A stretch of DNA of 64,000 bases from Scolanthus callimorphus (GCA_033964015.1 CM066920.1:13483912-13547911); one strand, 5' to 3'; shown: positions 1 through 13,290, counted from the stretch's first letter. Made by a program: numbers and translations. The notes: generated by a model from the letters alone, not told the origin.

Positions 1-267
1 ATCTTGTTACTACAGAGGGCATTAAAGTATTGTTGTTGTTGTTGTTGTTGTTGTTGAGACTAATTCAGAGTATGGATCTTTTTTGGAATTACCCAATGCT
101 GTATTTATGCTTGAATGTTTGGAGTGTTATCCTGCCTCTTTCCCTTTGTCAATGTTGTAATGTTAATTGATTTATACGTTTCTCTCTGCCTTAAAGAAAT
201 CAATGAAAGGGACAAAGGGGGATATTTTAGCCAAGTCATTTCAGGCCACAATGATAGGGATAATTAA

Positions 268-367
268 NNNNNNNNNNNNNNNNNNNNNNNNNNNNNNNNN
301 NNNNNNNNNNNNNNNNNNNNNNNNNNNNNNNNNNNNNNNNNNNNNNNNNNNNNNNNNNNNNNNNNNN
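268..367. other. Assembly gap (100 N)
   Basis: Exactly 100 undetermined bases, the conventional size for a scaffold gap of unknown length. It lies in the SMC1A gene body beyond the last visible coding exon, next to a local tandem duplication. Confidence 0.98.
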
Positions 368-400
368 TATTGTTTTCGTTGATATTAGAGGAGGAATTAC

Positions 401-698
401 GTGTAGAAATAACTTATAATATAAATATAATATAATATAAAAACGAAGTTTCACATTTGATTTACCAAATTCAATCAAGAACATTGCTCTATATTCTCTA
501 AATCAGCCGATCGAAACGATGCTTTCTCGACTTGGTAGTGTTGCTATGCTGTCAGTGTAGAAATAACTTAATAGACATATAAAAACGAAGTTTCACAATT
601 GATTTAACAAATTCAATCAAGAACATTGCTCTATATTCTCTTAATCAGCCGATGGAAACGGATGCTTTCTCCGACTTGGTAGTGTTGCTATGCTGTCA
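401..698. repeat. Two-copy tandem duplication beside the gap
   Basis: Copy 1 covers about 401-554 and copy 2 about 555-698. Both begin GTGTAGAAATAACTTA and end in GTGTTGCTATGCTGTCA. They differ by small indels and an AT-rich expansion in copy 1. Position next to an N-run makes an assembly-induced duplication (two haplotypes joined) as likely as a real repeat. A (GTT)n run lies at about 31-56. I see no gene in 699-1675. Confidence 0.75.
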
Positions 699-1675
699 AA
701 ATGGCGGTTGACACAGTGGGATTGCAGTGTTTGGGGTATTTTTTTATTCCACTAACAGAAAAAGAACCAGTCCCTTTGTGAGGGAAAAAAATTGTTCCCC
801 TATGAATTTTCTCACAGAAAAGAAATTAAAGTAGACTTTGCAATCTTTAAATTCGCAGCCTAGCAAAGTATTTGTCGCGGGCTTCCTGTGTCACGCGCAC
901 ACGCGCCAAAAATGGCGGGAATTTCAGCCAATCAGACATTGCGACAGACCTGTTCCTTGAGGTACTGTATACAGTCTTTTGCCGTCTTCTCCGTGTCCAC
1001 GATGATGGCATCCATGTTCATTCCAAGGACTTTGGTGATTGCAAGGTTATACCTGCCAGTGTATATATAAACATTAGCCTAGGATTTTTTTTTAAACAAG
1101 ACTAACATTTCCCAAACGTAAGGAACGTTCTGCCATTGGATGCAATGGTTTTGGGATCAAGTATTCAGGGACCACAGGAACCCATATAGTATTTGCAGAG
1201 TAATCAAAATCTCAAAATCAAAATCTCAGGTTCCTAATTCGCTTTCTTTCATCTATCTGGGTATCTTGTCTTACTGGGCCTGGTTGCTCGATAGTGGTTT
1301 ATCACTATTAATCCAGGATTAATTACCATGGTAACTCGATGGTTTTGTTCAGGACTAAACCTGGTTTAAATTTAACCCATCTTTTAACAACCCGCTCCTG
1401 GAGTCTCGGATTCTTTTCGCAAATAAGATATTTTTTTCACTTATCGGAGAGCAACTACTGTACATACCCAAAACACTCAAAACTTTTTTTCAGCATAGTG
1501 GAGATAAGGAATTAACCTTGTGTGAAAGCTAACGTGCTAATGAAATGGTCCCATGTGTGCTTCTGAGCGTTAGCCCTAGTAAGCGGAGAAAGAGAAAAAA
1601 TCTCTGACCCCGAGAGGGGGTTAGCAAGACGTGAAATTGGGGCTTTTTTGTCTCTGCCAGTAGCTGTCAACTTAC

Positions 1676-4600
1676 TTCTTATGAGCTGGTTGACAGAGGT
1701 CAATAAGCCTTCCATAGACACCTGGGAACAATCGCTTCATGCTCTCCATCACTTCCTTCCTCTTCTGATGCCGAGTGCTCTCATATTTATTGGACTTTGC
1801 CTCATTCAGCTCCGTCTGTACATTTTCTAACGAGGTGGAGACATCCTTGTGTCTGGCGTTAGCATCATTCACCTCTCTTGAGAGCGTCTCACTTTCTGCC
1901 TTTAGTTTGTTCACAGTCTCTACATTGGTTCTAAAAGAAACAAACTCCTAGTTACTCAAAGCTCTTCACATTTCATAGAGGGGTCATTCTCGTACCCAGA
2001 AGCCCCCGAATTGTCAGATCGTGGGGGCTCTGGGGACATCCATTTGAGGGCCTTCGCTAATTGGCTGATTTTGGACGTTGAGACATCCGCAGAAAGTTGT
2101 TTATCTCAGCGGCTCTGTATCAAATCTCGCGCATGCGTCAGTGGCTGTCACGAGACGGGGGAGCTGTGGGTTCAAGAATGTAGAGGGGTCAAAGTTGCAT
2201 TGTCTCTATTATTTTCGTTGTCAAAAGGATTTCTTTCTTCTGTTTCCTCGTTCATTATGTTGAGGTGTTGGGTACTGATTCATTGTCCAAACAGAGTGGA
2301 GCGTTATATAGCTGCTGCACATCCCGAGCCAGTATCCTGTAATGATGGTTGGCCATGCTTTCAAAAAGTATAGTTACATTAAGAGGATGGAATGGTTAGG
2401 GAGCTAGGGAAACTTCAAAGGATGCCCGCATTTAATGAGGGGCATTGACAATGCACAATATTTTTTGTCTTATGCTGATCTTATAGACTTATAAGCATAA
2501 TTTTGGTACTTCTGTACAGTAAGGATTCGTCTGAAAAAGTGAACAAAGAGATATAACAATAACATGGGTTTAGGTTTCATAACCATCCCACTCTATAAAC
2601 AAGAGCAGATTTCGTATGACTGTAAAAAGTGCCACGAAAAGTGCCACGAGTCGCGGTCGCGGTACGAAACATGGCCGGTTGTAAAAAAAATCGCGTAGTC
2701 GCGGTACGGTCACGGTCGCGGCACAACTTTGTCGCAGCACGTTTCACAGGCATACGAAATCTGCTCTATGCATAAATTACTTACGTAAGATAGTCTTCCA
2801 ACTTGTCAATACGCTCTCTCAGTTGGACACTGAAAAAACATTGAATTTATTTGATTTCATGTCACTTACAATGTATCTGTTAAACAAGCTTTGAAATATT
2901 ACATGTAAAACTGTAGCCAGAGTTTGCAAAACATTTAAGAACATTCCAGGCCTAGAATTGTTGATTTTGAATTCCAGCACTTTCTAGATTTTCCAGGCTC
3001 CATACAAACCAATTTAACACACCCTACTGTTGCAACTAGTGAAGACAGCTGGCAACAACCTGACAGAAATTAGTGATGGAAGCCACATAACCGAAATAGT
3101 CAAAATAGGACGAGAAATTAATTGGTTGAGATGATTTGAGTCACAGGATATAAAAGCCCAAAAAATCCTAAAACAACATATGATTTGGACGTTTGTGCAA
3201 GAAGTGACAACGGATGCACAGAACAAGGCAGTCAATATTATGGTTAAAACATATTCACTAAACAGTACTTTTTGTACTTAGCAACCCAGTCACACATACA
3301 ATAGACCTTTTTTCAAAATGGCCGCCGCAAAATTAAAATTAAACTGACTGAAAATCAAATACCGGCACTAGAAAGAGTATCCTCACATTAGTAATACTTT
3401 AAATTTTCGTTATGCCAAATGCCAATGTTGGCTGAGAAAGTAGAGTCCGAAAATTGAAACTTTTTCAGAGATTTGTATGACTGGGGGTATGACGCATACC
3501 CCCAGTCATACAAACGTCTGTAAATTTTTACATTTTTAACTTTCGTTTTTTCAGAAGATATTGGATATCATGTAGCGAAATTTTGTAATTTTACTGAAAT
3601 GATGATGATGTGTGTTTTAGTGCTGGTTTTCATTTTTTTACAAAAATTTGAATTTTTGGCGGCCATTTTGGAAAAAGGTCTATTGATTGGGCTGAGTCAT
3701 AACTGGAGGTATGTACTGAAGGTAGCACTTATTGTACAACAGCCCTATACAGAAGGAGAATTAATGATACACAATATTCTGAACCAAACTCTATACAGGA
3801 CAGCAAATTGCTCTCTTCTCAAAGCAAGAAGTTAGTGCATGTTCAGTGTCAGTGTCAGTGTCAGTGAGAAGTATGTTTATGGCCATGCTTCCCATTAATC
3901 TTGCCATGTCATAAGGGGCATGCATCTCAACTGTAGAGCAGCAGCTCGCTCTGAAGATCTAAGGCTATTGGCTTGTTACACCTCATTCTCCTTTTGTTCT
4001 CTCGTTTTTTTATTTTTATTTTTTGTGGGTAGTGGGGTGTTAAAATCCAGTACCTAGGGCAAGATCATCCGAGCACTGCTGCAAAACTAAATGTCACTTA
4101 TAACCAATGCCTACAATTATTCTTAGATCCCATACCTTTGCTCCTGTAGTTGTTTCTGTCTGGTCGTCAGCTCGGTTTTGTTCTGCTTAACACCATCTAA
4201 GGCTTGCTGGTCAGACTGTTGCTCCCTGTTGATCTGAAAAATATCTTATCTACATTAGTTAGAATTCTGAATCTTCACTCTTTTACAGAGGTAGCTTGGG
4301 GTTCGTAGACTCAGAAATTGACAAAAAAAAAATCCATGAGTTTAAGGAGCTTTTTCAGACTTTTTCAAGTATGTAGTTGTTTTCCAGACCTCTCAGTCCA
4401 CTTTGCCCCGTTTTGCCTCAAAAACATTTTGTCCCCAAAGAGCAATTGCCCAGGGAAGTGTATACAATCCATTTGAAATATTATGGCAGTTCAAGGACTT
4501 TCCTGCAGAACACAAGAAATCAACAACCTTCCAGGTAGACTGCTTGCAGTCTCTTCTTTGGCAAACGTCTGTAAATCGAGAGAAAAGAAAGGGCGCTCAA

Positions 4601-7600
4601 ACAAAGTACAATGTAGGACTAGGACTTTATTCTCGATTTACGGACGTTCGCCAAAGACAGGGCTGCAAGCAGTCTACCTTCCAGGTTGTCCAATGACCGT
4701 ATTGTACAGACCCTGACTTTACTGTACAGATAAGTTTGATATACAGACTAAAACAAAATATTCTAATGCATACCCGATCCAATTGCTGCCTCACAGCTGC
4801 TGTCTCTTTTCTTGCCTGTTCTTTTAGCTGATTGTACTCCTCAAGCTGAGAAGAAGAAAACGGTTAAAATTGTTTCTTATTGATACTACTAACAATCCCA
4901 ATTGGGTCTCATTGCGTGCAGGAATTTTTTCACTTTTCACATTCTTGGTGACCTCCATTTTGCCCCAAAATGATGCCCCACAGAGCAATTGCCCAGGGAA
5001 GTGTATACAATCCATATAAGGCCTCTCAGGATGCCATTTTGATCCTACCCATAGGATGCATTTCCTGCCAGAGTCCCTGCAGAGTCCCCATGTTTTTATA
5101 GTGTGGAGCGTCCTTTGTATGGACCTAATTAACAGACCCCATTTTCAATAATCCTGATGAGAACCCTGCCATCATACTTTCTATTAACTTTGAACCAACC
5201 TGTGAGTCCATGAGCTCTAGATCTTCCCCTTGGCTTTGAGATGCTACTTCTTCTTCAAACTGAGCCGCAAGTTGTTTTACCTCCTCCAGGGAGTTTTTCA
5301 GCTCTTCAATCTGAGATAAAAACACTTTGAATTAGTTTCATTTAATATGTACAATCATATTGTATATGCAACAGGAAATGGAATCCATTCATCCTTTAGC
5401 AGTGGGTACAATGTGAAATCAGGAAATTCCATCTTTGCATGCTTGTTCTCACTGTAAATTTACTGTGAAACATTCTTTTAAAGTTTTTAGATATATTTTT
5501 TTCTATTTTTTTTTTATTCTTTTTGTATTTTTTCACCTTAGGCATTGCATGCCCTATAGAATTCCCAGTTAAGAAAAAATATTACAACAATTTATAACTA
5601 AAATTACAAATAAAGCCACAGGAGGTGGCTAGTTTGCTCAGCTAACCTCAGCTTGATGCCTCTTGTGAGCTGCCTTGGCTTTCTCTAGGGCTTTCCTGGA
5701 CAGAAGCAAGAGACAGGCAAACTAATGTCAGCAGGTTTAATCTTATGGGGACAAGGATGAAGGTGTTGGTATGTTAGACAGACAGTTAAACTTCAATTAA
5801 AGGATTTTTACTTTTTTATATACAATGTTCTTGGGATCCCCATTATTGCCCCTTCCAACAGTAGCACTGCCTCCACCAACCCAGTCATCACTATCAACAA
5901 CATCACCTTTGGCTATAACAGCATCAATGCCGTTAATAGAACTTTTTATTATCAGCAGTATGACATCACCACCTGCATCAAACATCACCCTAACAATCAG
6001 TATCAGAAGCTTTAACAACACCCTCATCAACTTATTACCAGCCATTAGTGTACTCATCAGAAGCATCAACCACACCCACATCACCCTAACCATCAGTGTC
6101 AGAAGCTTTAACAACACCTTGATCAACTTAACACCAGCCATTAGTGTACTCATCAGAAGCATCAACCACACCCACATCAACATCACCCTAACCATCAGTA
6201 TCAGAAGCTTTAACAACACCCTGATCAACTTAACACCAGCCATTAGTGTACTCATCAGAAGCATCAACAACACCCACATCAACATCACCCTAACCATCAG
6301 TGTCAGAAGCTTTAACAACACCCTCATCAACTTAACACCAGCCATTAGTGTACTCAACAGAAGCATCAACCACACCCACATCAACATCACCCTAACCATC
6401 AGTATCAGAAGCTTTAATAACACCCTGATCAACTTAACACCAGCCATTAGTGTACTCATCAGAAGCATCAACAACACCCACATCAACATCACCCTAACCA
6501 TCAGTATCAGAAGCTTTAACAACACCCTCATCAACTTAACACCAGCCATTAGTGTACTCATCAGAAGCATCAACAACACCCACATCAACATCACCCTAAC
6601 CATCAGTGTCAGAAGCTTTAACAACACATCAACTTAACACCAGCCATTAGTGTACTCATCAGAAGCATCAACCACACCCACATCAACATCACCCTAACCA
6701 TCAGTGTCAGAAGCTTTAACAACACATCAACTTAACACCAGCCATTAGTGTACTCATCAAAAGCATCAACAACACCAACATGAACATCACACTAGCCATC
6801 AGTGTCAGAAGCTTAAACAACACCCTCATCAACTTAACACCAGCCATTAGTGTACTCATCAGAAGCATCGACAACACCAACATGAACATCACACTAGCCA
6901 CAATCATTAGAAGCATGGCCACCATCAGCATCATCACCACCCTCTTTAACATCACCCTTACCATCAGAAGCATCAACACCCCCCTCATCAACAACACCCC
7001 AAATCAGTATGATCATCGAAAGTATAATAACTATCAGCATCATCACCCCCTTTTCAACACAGGGCCATATAGTCGCTAATGGCAACTAGATTTAGGGTTT
7101 GGCAACCAACAATTTCATTGAAGTCGCCAAATACCCTTATCGCATTAGCTGTCAACAGCATTAACTTAGAAGAAAAGGTTGGGGATCAGATTTCTGTTAT
7201 GGTGACCAAACTAGAATTTGTTATTTAGGCGCCAATGGCACCTGCAACATCACCCCAACCATCAGAAGCATCAACACCACCCTCATCTACATCACCCAGT
7301 CCATAGACATCAACATCAACAACCATTAGTATCATCATCAAATGCATCACCACCATCAGTATCACCGCCACCCACCTCATTGCCACCCTTATCACCTCAC
7401 CCTAACCATCAACACTGCCCTCATCTATATCATCCTTTGTATCTCAACCATTATCATCAAATGCATCACCACCATCAACATCAGAATCACCACCACCCTC
7501 CTCAACAGTCAGTATCATTGCCACCTTTATCAGCATCAACCCAACCATCAGAAGCATCAACATCCTCTTCAGCATTACCCAACCATCACAATCTTCATCT

Positions 7601-10600
7601 TAGCATCAACAACACCCTGACATACTTAGTTGTATCATGCCGCTTGATGACATGAGATGTCTTCTCTTTTGCTTTGATGAAAGCAGGTCTCTTTTTGTTC
7701 AGTGCATCCTCCTATAAAAACAAAAGGTTATCATGTCAAAACACATTGCTGAAAACTACTGCTGATTGCCATGGGAAATGAGAAAATTTTGGAATTTTTT
7801 TCAGGTTCCTGCTGATTTGCTAGCCCTCAATAATGCAGCACTGGAACATTTTCCACTTCACAAGCTAAAAGCTGGCAGTTGCCAGCTTGTTTTGATAGCA
7901 CTGCCCATGTGATTTGATTGATTCTGGACCACTCAAAGCATAAACTTCTTTTCTATATCATACCTTCTCTCTAATGGTTTTTTCAATAGTGTCCATCTCA
8001 CGAGTCATCTTTGCATTCTCCTGTTTCTTACTCTTCAGTTGCTGTTCAACAGTTTTCTTCTTGCTCTCCAGTTTTTCAGTCTCTCTGCTTTTTGTCTTCA
8101 TTTCTGATGCCAAATGACTAATCTCCTGTTCATTGTGGTAGAGCTTGAAAAGTTGGCATTCCAGTAGGCTGTCCGTCTGGTGAACAAAAATAAAAGAGAA
8201 TTACTATGTTTTAGTGACTAGGACTTTCAAAACATTCTGTCTGGTCAACATCAGAGCAGGTCATTGGACAATGTCCGTCCAATATTGAATGTTGGCCGGC
8301 CAAATAAATGGAAACATGAGGTACCTATAATATACTTCCTCTTTCTCAAGAAGACAAAATGATAATGGGAATTTTTAACAAGATTTTTTTACCAAAACAA
8401 TGGTAATGATGCTATCTGGCTGTGAGGGCACTGCTTTGTTTACATGTCTTGCATGCATAAGGCAACTTTCTAGGTTGTCTAGCGTGAATGGAAATCCAAG
8501 AAATAAGTTTCCCTTTCTAGCTGCCACACTTACCAAGTCTTGGTTTAGTCTGTTGTATTTATCTGCTTCTTCCTTTTCCATTTTGGCTTCTTTCCTCTCA
8601 GCTGCTATTCCCTGAAATAAAGCAGATGAAAACGTTACCATATCACAATTTGGTAGTATAGCAATCTAGCCAGTCAAATAAATTACTGGTGGTTCAAGAT
8701 ATTTTCTAGACCTCAAATTTATATCTACCTATACCGTAGGTATAACCTATGTACAGTGATCCCCAGGCGCTTGATTGACACTCTTTATCAATATTAATCT
8801 ACCCAAATTTCAGCATTCAACATCAAGTATTTTTTAAAACACAGCAATGATGTACCTTCTTCTTGTGGTAGTTGAAGCTTGTTTCTTCCTCAGCTTTTTG
8901 CATCTCAATTTTTTTCTTGTCATAGGAATCACTCAGCTCTCCAGACCTGCTGATTTTCTCAAACATCGCCGTTCTTTCCTTTGGAGTTTTCATTGCAATA
9001 GATTCCACGGTACCCTAACAAATGAAAAGGCAGTGTTAAAATACCATAAAAACTACCACAATCAATATTTACCTTTTTCACATTCTCTAATTAAAGTGAG
9101 ATTTCATTTACTACGTATAGATCTTGAAGCAGGGCTTGAAATTTAAAAAACTTTAAGTAAAACTTTGTCACTGGTACTTCTAAAATATGAGTTAAGTACA
9201 ATTTTTAGGGCATGAAACACAGTGATGGTGCTCCATGTTAGTTGTCAACGCTAAACTTGTTATTCTTTTGGCAAATTTCGCACAATCTGACAGCAATATT
9301 AGTTATCAGGAAAGAATAAACAGGTTAATCTAAATTTTTCATGATGCCTGCTTACGAACCTGATCACATAGTTTCTACTTGGGGGGGGGGGGGAGGCAAG
9401 GCTGTAATGGCTGTTATCACCAAAGGATTTGGAACAAGCCTGATATATACCGTATTCCGTGGATAACTGAGAAAAAGAAGATGTGTGTCCATTTAGCTTG
9501 ACCGATCGTTATCCTCTGAATAGTTTATGTATTTCCATCCAAAGCAGTTTGCCAATACAGTGGTCATCGAAATAAAATAAAATGATTGTGCGATCTTAAA
9601 GAAATTCGCTCGTTGCACCCGTGTATTTTATAGAAGAGCGACGCTATCGCATGCATTTCAAAGAAATCCCTATCACAAATAAGCAGGTTTACTTTCTGAT
9701 TAAAATGCTGCTAGAGACAAATTTTTAGAGGCATAAATCACACAGAATAATGATATTGAAGAAAACTCCCAAATGCCTTGGACTATCTTAAGGAATAAAA
9801 ACTGCATGAGGTTTCATTTCGTTGGGAAAGGGCCGAGTATATCATTTGCGGCAGAAGTTTGCACACGCAGCAGTGTCTTTGCTCGTCAGTTTCCTCTTCG
9901 AGTTGAGATTTATGAAAGTTTTCCCACGAAGGCTTACTTTAGAATTGCCCGTATTTAACAGCAGCTTTATTTTGCTGGGAAAAATATTACCGAGAAGTCA
10001 CAATTTGCGGTAGAACTTTCAGCACTCGCAGCAGTGTGCTAGTGTCGTAGTGTGGTTGGTCGTTATTCTCTTGTCAAGTTGAGATTTACGCAAGTTTTCC
10101 CAGACCTACTAAATTCCCCGTATTTAAGGACAAACAAGAAAGAAAAAAAAAAACGGCAGCTACTGTTCGCAATTGTTTGAGCAGGTAGTCTTGTATTTAT
10201 AAACGGGTTTTGACGGCGTTGGCTGCAAGCATTTTATTGTAGCTTGCACATGAAGTTGTTTTTGAACAACACGCTCTCAAATGAGTGATAGCTGTCATGA
10301 AACGCAACGAGGCATATCGCTATTTGACATGAACCGGAAGCGTCAGGGACGCATAGTTTTCAGGCAGGCGTTCTTTTCTCCTTTTCCTCCCTGCCCTCCA
10401 ATTTGTCACAAATCCAAGATGGCAGCCAAGCGAAAGCAAACTCGCGTTTCATCAACCTAAAAATACTCTCCAATGCCTGCGAGCAGGCTACAAAAAAGGA
10501 GAATTCAAACTCGAAAGTGACTCATAAAGGCACAACTTCCAGCCCTGTCTTATGCTTTTCAACAAACCTGAAAAACCAGGAAGTTTTTGGCTTTGATCAA

Positions 10601-12381
10601 AATGCCAAGACTTTCTAATTTGGCTGTATACTGTGCAGGTGGCACAACTTTGCCATCAATCCTATACTCTGTACCACTGCCAACAATCCTGGGAAATTAC
10701 AGAACAGAAAAACAATCATTAACAAAGTGCAGTAGACATGCTGAAAAGTACTGGTAGCAGTCAGATACGAGCCAGCTTGCTTTTCATTTTCAACATGTCT
10801 CCCTTCCATCTTGAAAATGGGAGAGAATTTTATTGTGAGTAGGAGATCACACATCTAATTAAATGGAATAAGAGGAGACTTTGAGACTCTAGTAAGACAT
10901 GGCCATGAAGAACTTCAACTTCTTTAATTTTGAACATAACATTTTACTCTTGAGTCTACCTCTTACCACAAGCTTTAGATTAAACTGCAAGCAAGCATTA
11001 TTTTAGAATGAAAGGGGGAGACATCATCTGAACTAAAGGGAGACTTGGCTCCCCTGGCTGATATATTTTGAGATAGCAGCATATTTTGTCTACTTCCTAA
11101 TTACCCGGTACTCTCCATTATCCACCAAACAGTAACTTCAAATAAAGCACCTGTCCAAGTTCTGGAAAGTTTGCTGTAATTTTAGCTAAAGGTGTTGATT
11201 ATTAATGGAAATGGCCTATTAAGAACAACATACTTGCGAGTGAATCTGATCTCTGTGCCATCTTCCTCTGCATAAACAGCTGTGACCTTGGCACTGTTTG
11301 CCACAGGATTCCCAACAGGAGCTCCATGAATAAGATCCTGAATGTTAAGCATACCATACCATCTTATTGGTGCTTTTTTTTTGCAAAATCTCATTGAAAA
11401 ATTAAAGCCATTATTATAGCGCTATTCACACTGACGTCATCATTGTTATTAATGTGCCAACCAGAGATTGATTCGTTGAAAGAACAAAGGGCGCTACTCA
11501 ATCTATGGTTGGCACATTAGCATTACAATGGCAATGTTGATAAACCAAGAATAGCGCTATAGAGGTAACTGAGTTGTGAAGATTACAAAGGAAGATAGTA
11601 CATACCTTGACATTTTTCACCCTTAAACTTTGAGTCCTCTCACCAAACACAAAACTAATGGCATCCATGAGGTTTGATTTACCTGGGGATAGGGTGATAA
11701 TTTCCCCCAAAAAATGACACATTTAGGATAAAAGCAAAACATTTTAGGCGTTTCTTGCTTGGATTTCAGATGAGTGTTGTAAACTAAGCACATAGTAAAT
11801 GCACTTAGCCAATCAGAAACAAGACAACAAGACAAATTCAACAACTAACCAGTCTGTGGACAAAGTACCAAAGAAAACAAGACTGCATCTTTGGATTTTC
11901 TTCTCATTCTCATTAGTTGACTAAACAAAGATCCCAGACTTTGACCAATAGAAACATGATTTACTATAGTTTAAGAACACCATATTTTTGAAAAAGCAAA
12001 CACTTCCCTTGAATTCCCCTAAAAGATACCACTGGCTGCAATTTTAACCCCTAAAAGATGCAGCAAACATCCCTTCCCAAAAAATATAGGAGTACCATAT
12101 GATTTGTGGCATTGGTGGAAATCTGGGAAGTAATTGGGGACATTAGAGAAATATTAGAGAAACATTTTTATTTCTGGGATTAATGGGGATGGTCAGGAAA
12201 CAAACCATGAAACCACAGTTCCTAACATATAAAAGCCAGTCTTACAAGTGACATGATCGTAGCTAGACTTACCACAGCCATTTGGTCCAATAATTGCAGT
12301 GAAGCGGAAAAATGGTCCAATTGTATGTGCCCCTTTGTATGACTTAAAATTTTCAAGTTCCAGGCGCTCTAGAAAACCCAT
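1676..12381 (-). CDS. SMC1A: SMC1A, cohesin SMC subunit, amino-terminal half (14 coding exons)
   Basis: Structural maintenance of chromosomes protein 1A, the ATPase that pairs with SMC3 in the cohesin ring holding sister chromatids. Coding exons in transcript order: 12381-12273, 11682-11606, 11337-11234, 10688-10568, 9014-8856, 8611-8534, 8176-7964, 7712-7626, 5695-5647, 5310-5200, 4845-4774, 4233-4136, 2829-2785, 1930-1676. Each has GT/AG borders and all phases agree. The protein starts [17 protein letters not shown]; Walker A reads GPNGCGKS, split by intron 1. DLIHGAPVG, the VESIAMK...ERTAMFE block and a long coiled coil follow, up to the hinge entrance [14 protein letters not shown]. The human residue before VYGRL (Ser) is absent. 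Remaining exons (hinge, second coil, Walker B) lie left of the window. Exon 7712-7626 carries one extra base in a run at 7680-7683, which would introduce a stop; both flanks match SMC1, so a consensus error is likely. Confidence 0.95.
2602..2767. mobile_element. MITE in SMC1A intron
   Basis: Terminal inverted repeats AGAGCAGATTTCGTATG and its complement CATACGAAATCTGCTCT bound about 165 bp containing several CGCGGTCGCGGTACG-type internal repeats. The terminal sequence resembles the AGAGCGGATTT elements at 32962 and 35659, so it may be a related family. Confidence 0.65.
3299..3685. mobile_element. MITE in SMC1A intron (CAATAGACC termini)
   Basis: Ends CAATAGACCTTTTT and its inverted complement, followed on both sides by a CAAAATGGCCGCC block. 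Interior is AT-rich and has a central palindrome CTGGGGGTATG / CATACCCCCAG near 3482-3506. No clear target duplication. Confidence 0.7.
4536..4676. mobile_element. Mutator-type foldback MITE with 9-bp target duplication
   Basis: 141 bp, almost wholly palindromic: TAGACTGCTTGCAG at the left, inverted at the right as CTGCAAGCAGTCTA. Flanked by the direct repeat CCTTCCAGG at 4527-4535 and 4677-4685. A 9-bp duplication is the hallmark of Mutator-superfamily insertion. Same TAG(A/T)CT-start family as the element at 44689-44791. Confidence 0.85.
5990..6900. repeat. 102-bp minisatellite in an SMC1A intron
   Basis: Nine copies of a unit built around GTGTACTCATCAGAAGC, anchored at 6048, 6144, 6246, 6348, 6450, 6552, 6650, 6748 and 6850. 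Spacing is mostly exactly 102 bp; the variants are 96 and 98. The strand is strongly biased (A/C-rich top, G/T-rich bottom). Because 102 is divisible by three, about 270 codons stay open on both strands. The A/C-rich CATCACC-type low-complexity tract continues to about 7620. It lies between the coding exons 7626-7712 and 5647-5695. Confidence 0.92.
7062..7245 (+). repeat. Interspersed repeat, copy 1 of 3 (GGCGCCAAT family)
   Basis: About 185 bp sharing an ordered set of words with 34977-35190 and 38229-38455: GGGCC...ATA...GTCGC near the start, AGCTGTCAACAGCATTAA, TGACCAAACT, and TTATTTAGGCGCCAATG at the end. No terminal inverted repeat or tail is obvious, so SINE versus MITE is undecided. 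Confidence 0.6.
11416..11561. mobile_element. MITE with ATAGCGCTATTC termini, copy 1
   Basis: Starts ATAGCGCTATTC and ends GAATAGCGCTAT, with inner inverted blocks around ATTAATGTGCCAACC / GGTTGGCACATTAGC and the phrase AAAGGGCGCTACTCAATCTA. It sits in an SMC1A intron about 45 bp upstream of exon 11606-11682. A diverged copy is at 19072-19190. Confidence 0.75.
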
Positions 12382-12744
12382 CTTGACACTGAAAAATGAA
12401 ATTATTTCAATCACTTCATTTCTGTATTTCACATTTCCACAGAAATGACACATTCTTTCATGTGAGTCACGCAATTATTACATTTACATCTTGTTGCTAC
12501 CCAATTCAGATCATGTGATTATTCCTTTGGATGGTTAACAATTGTCTAATTTTTCTCACTCGACCAAGTGCACAAGTGTATGTGCAGAACTGACAAAGGT
12601 ATCGCAACAAGATGTAAGTGAATGCCATTAGCAGATTAGATATATTGCCTTAAGCAACTGTATACTGTTTACATGACCATCTTCTACTCAAAATGTATAC
12701 AACATGCAACAAGAAACATTGAACCGTTACACAATGCTTTAAAG

Positions 12745-13290
12745 TACAGTCGAAGCTCTCCGTGCGACCGCTCTCGTAAGCGACCAGCTCCCATAACGAC
12801 CATTTTCCCGAAACCCCGTTTGAAATGTCACATAAACTCTGTTATTTCAAGCTCTCGTAAGCGACCGCCTTATCGATGCGACCAGCTCCGTTAGCGACCA
12901 CAATTTTAAATCACCAACAGAGATTTTCTATTGTTTTTAAGCTCTCGTAAGCGACCATAGTACTTTTTGTCTTTAAAACATCAGTCATCACCGCATAAAT
13001 ATCTTAAATGATAAAAGCTGCACCGGTGAAATGCTATTTTCTATGTACATATTTGCGGGTATCTATTCTTAATTAAAGTCAGGAAATAAATCAAACTATT
13101 TTAAGCATTAGTATCACATGTTTTTTTCTAGATTTATTGTACTAAGCTCTCGTAAGCGACCAACGCCTATTGGTCAAGTAGAAAGCCGCTTGGTGGTCGC
13201 TTACGAGAACCGTTCTCGTAAGCGACCAGCTCCGTTAACGACCGCAATTTTCAGTTCCCGAGGTGGTCGCTTACGAGAGCTTCGACTGTA
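12745..13290. mobile_element. MITE with CGTAAGCGACC repeats in the SMC1A 5' intron
   Basis: Ends TACAGTCGAAGCTCTC and exact complement GAGAGCTTCGACTGTA. Short internal copies of GCTCTCGTAAGCGACC occur several times in direct and inverted orientation. If TA is the target duplication the element is 12747-13288. It lies within 500 bp of the SMC1A transcription start. Confidence 0.8.

Noticed and set aside
2011..2373. 120-codon plus-strand ORF
   Set aside because: Lies in an SMC1A intron, composition not protein-like, no recognised motif, no splice partners.
5797..6637. Long ORFs of about 270 codons on both strands
   Set aside because: Both are read-throughs of the 102-bp minisatellite, whose length is a multiple of three; no independent coding signal.
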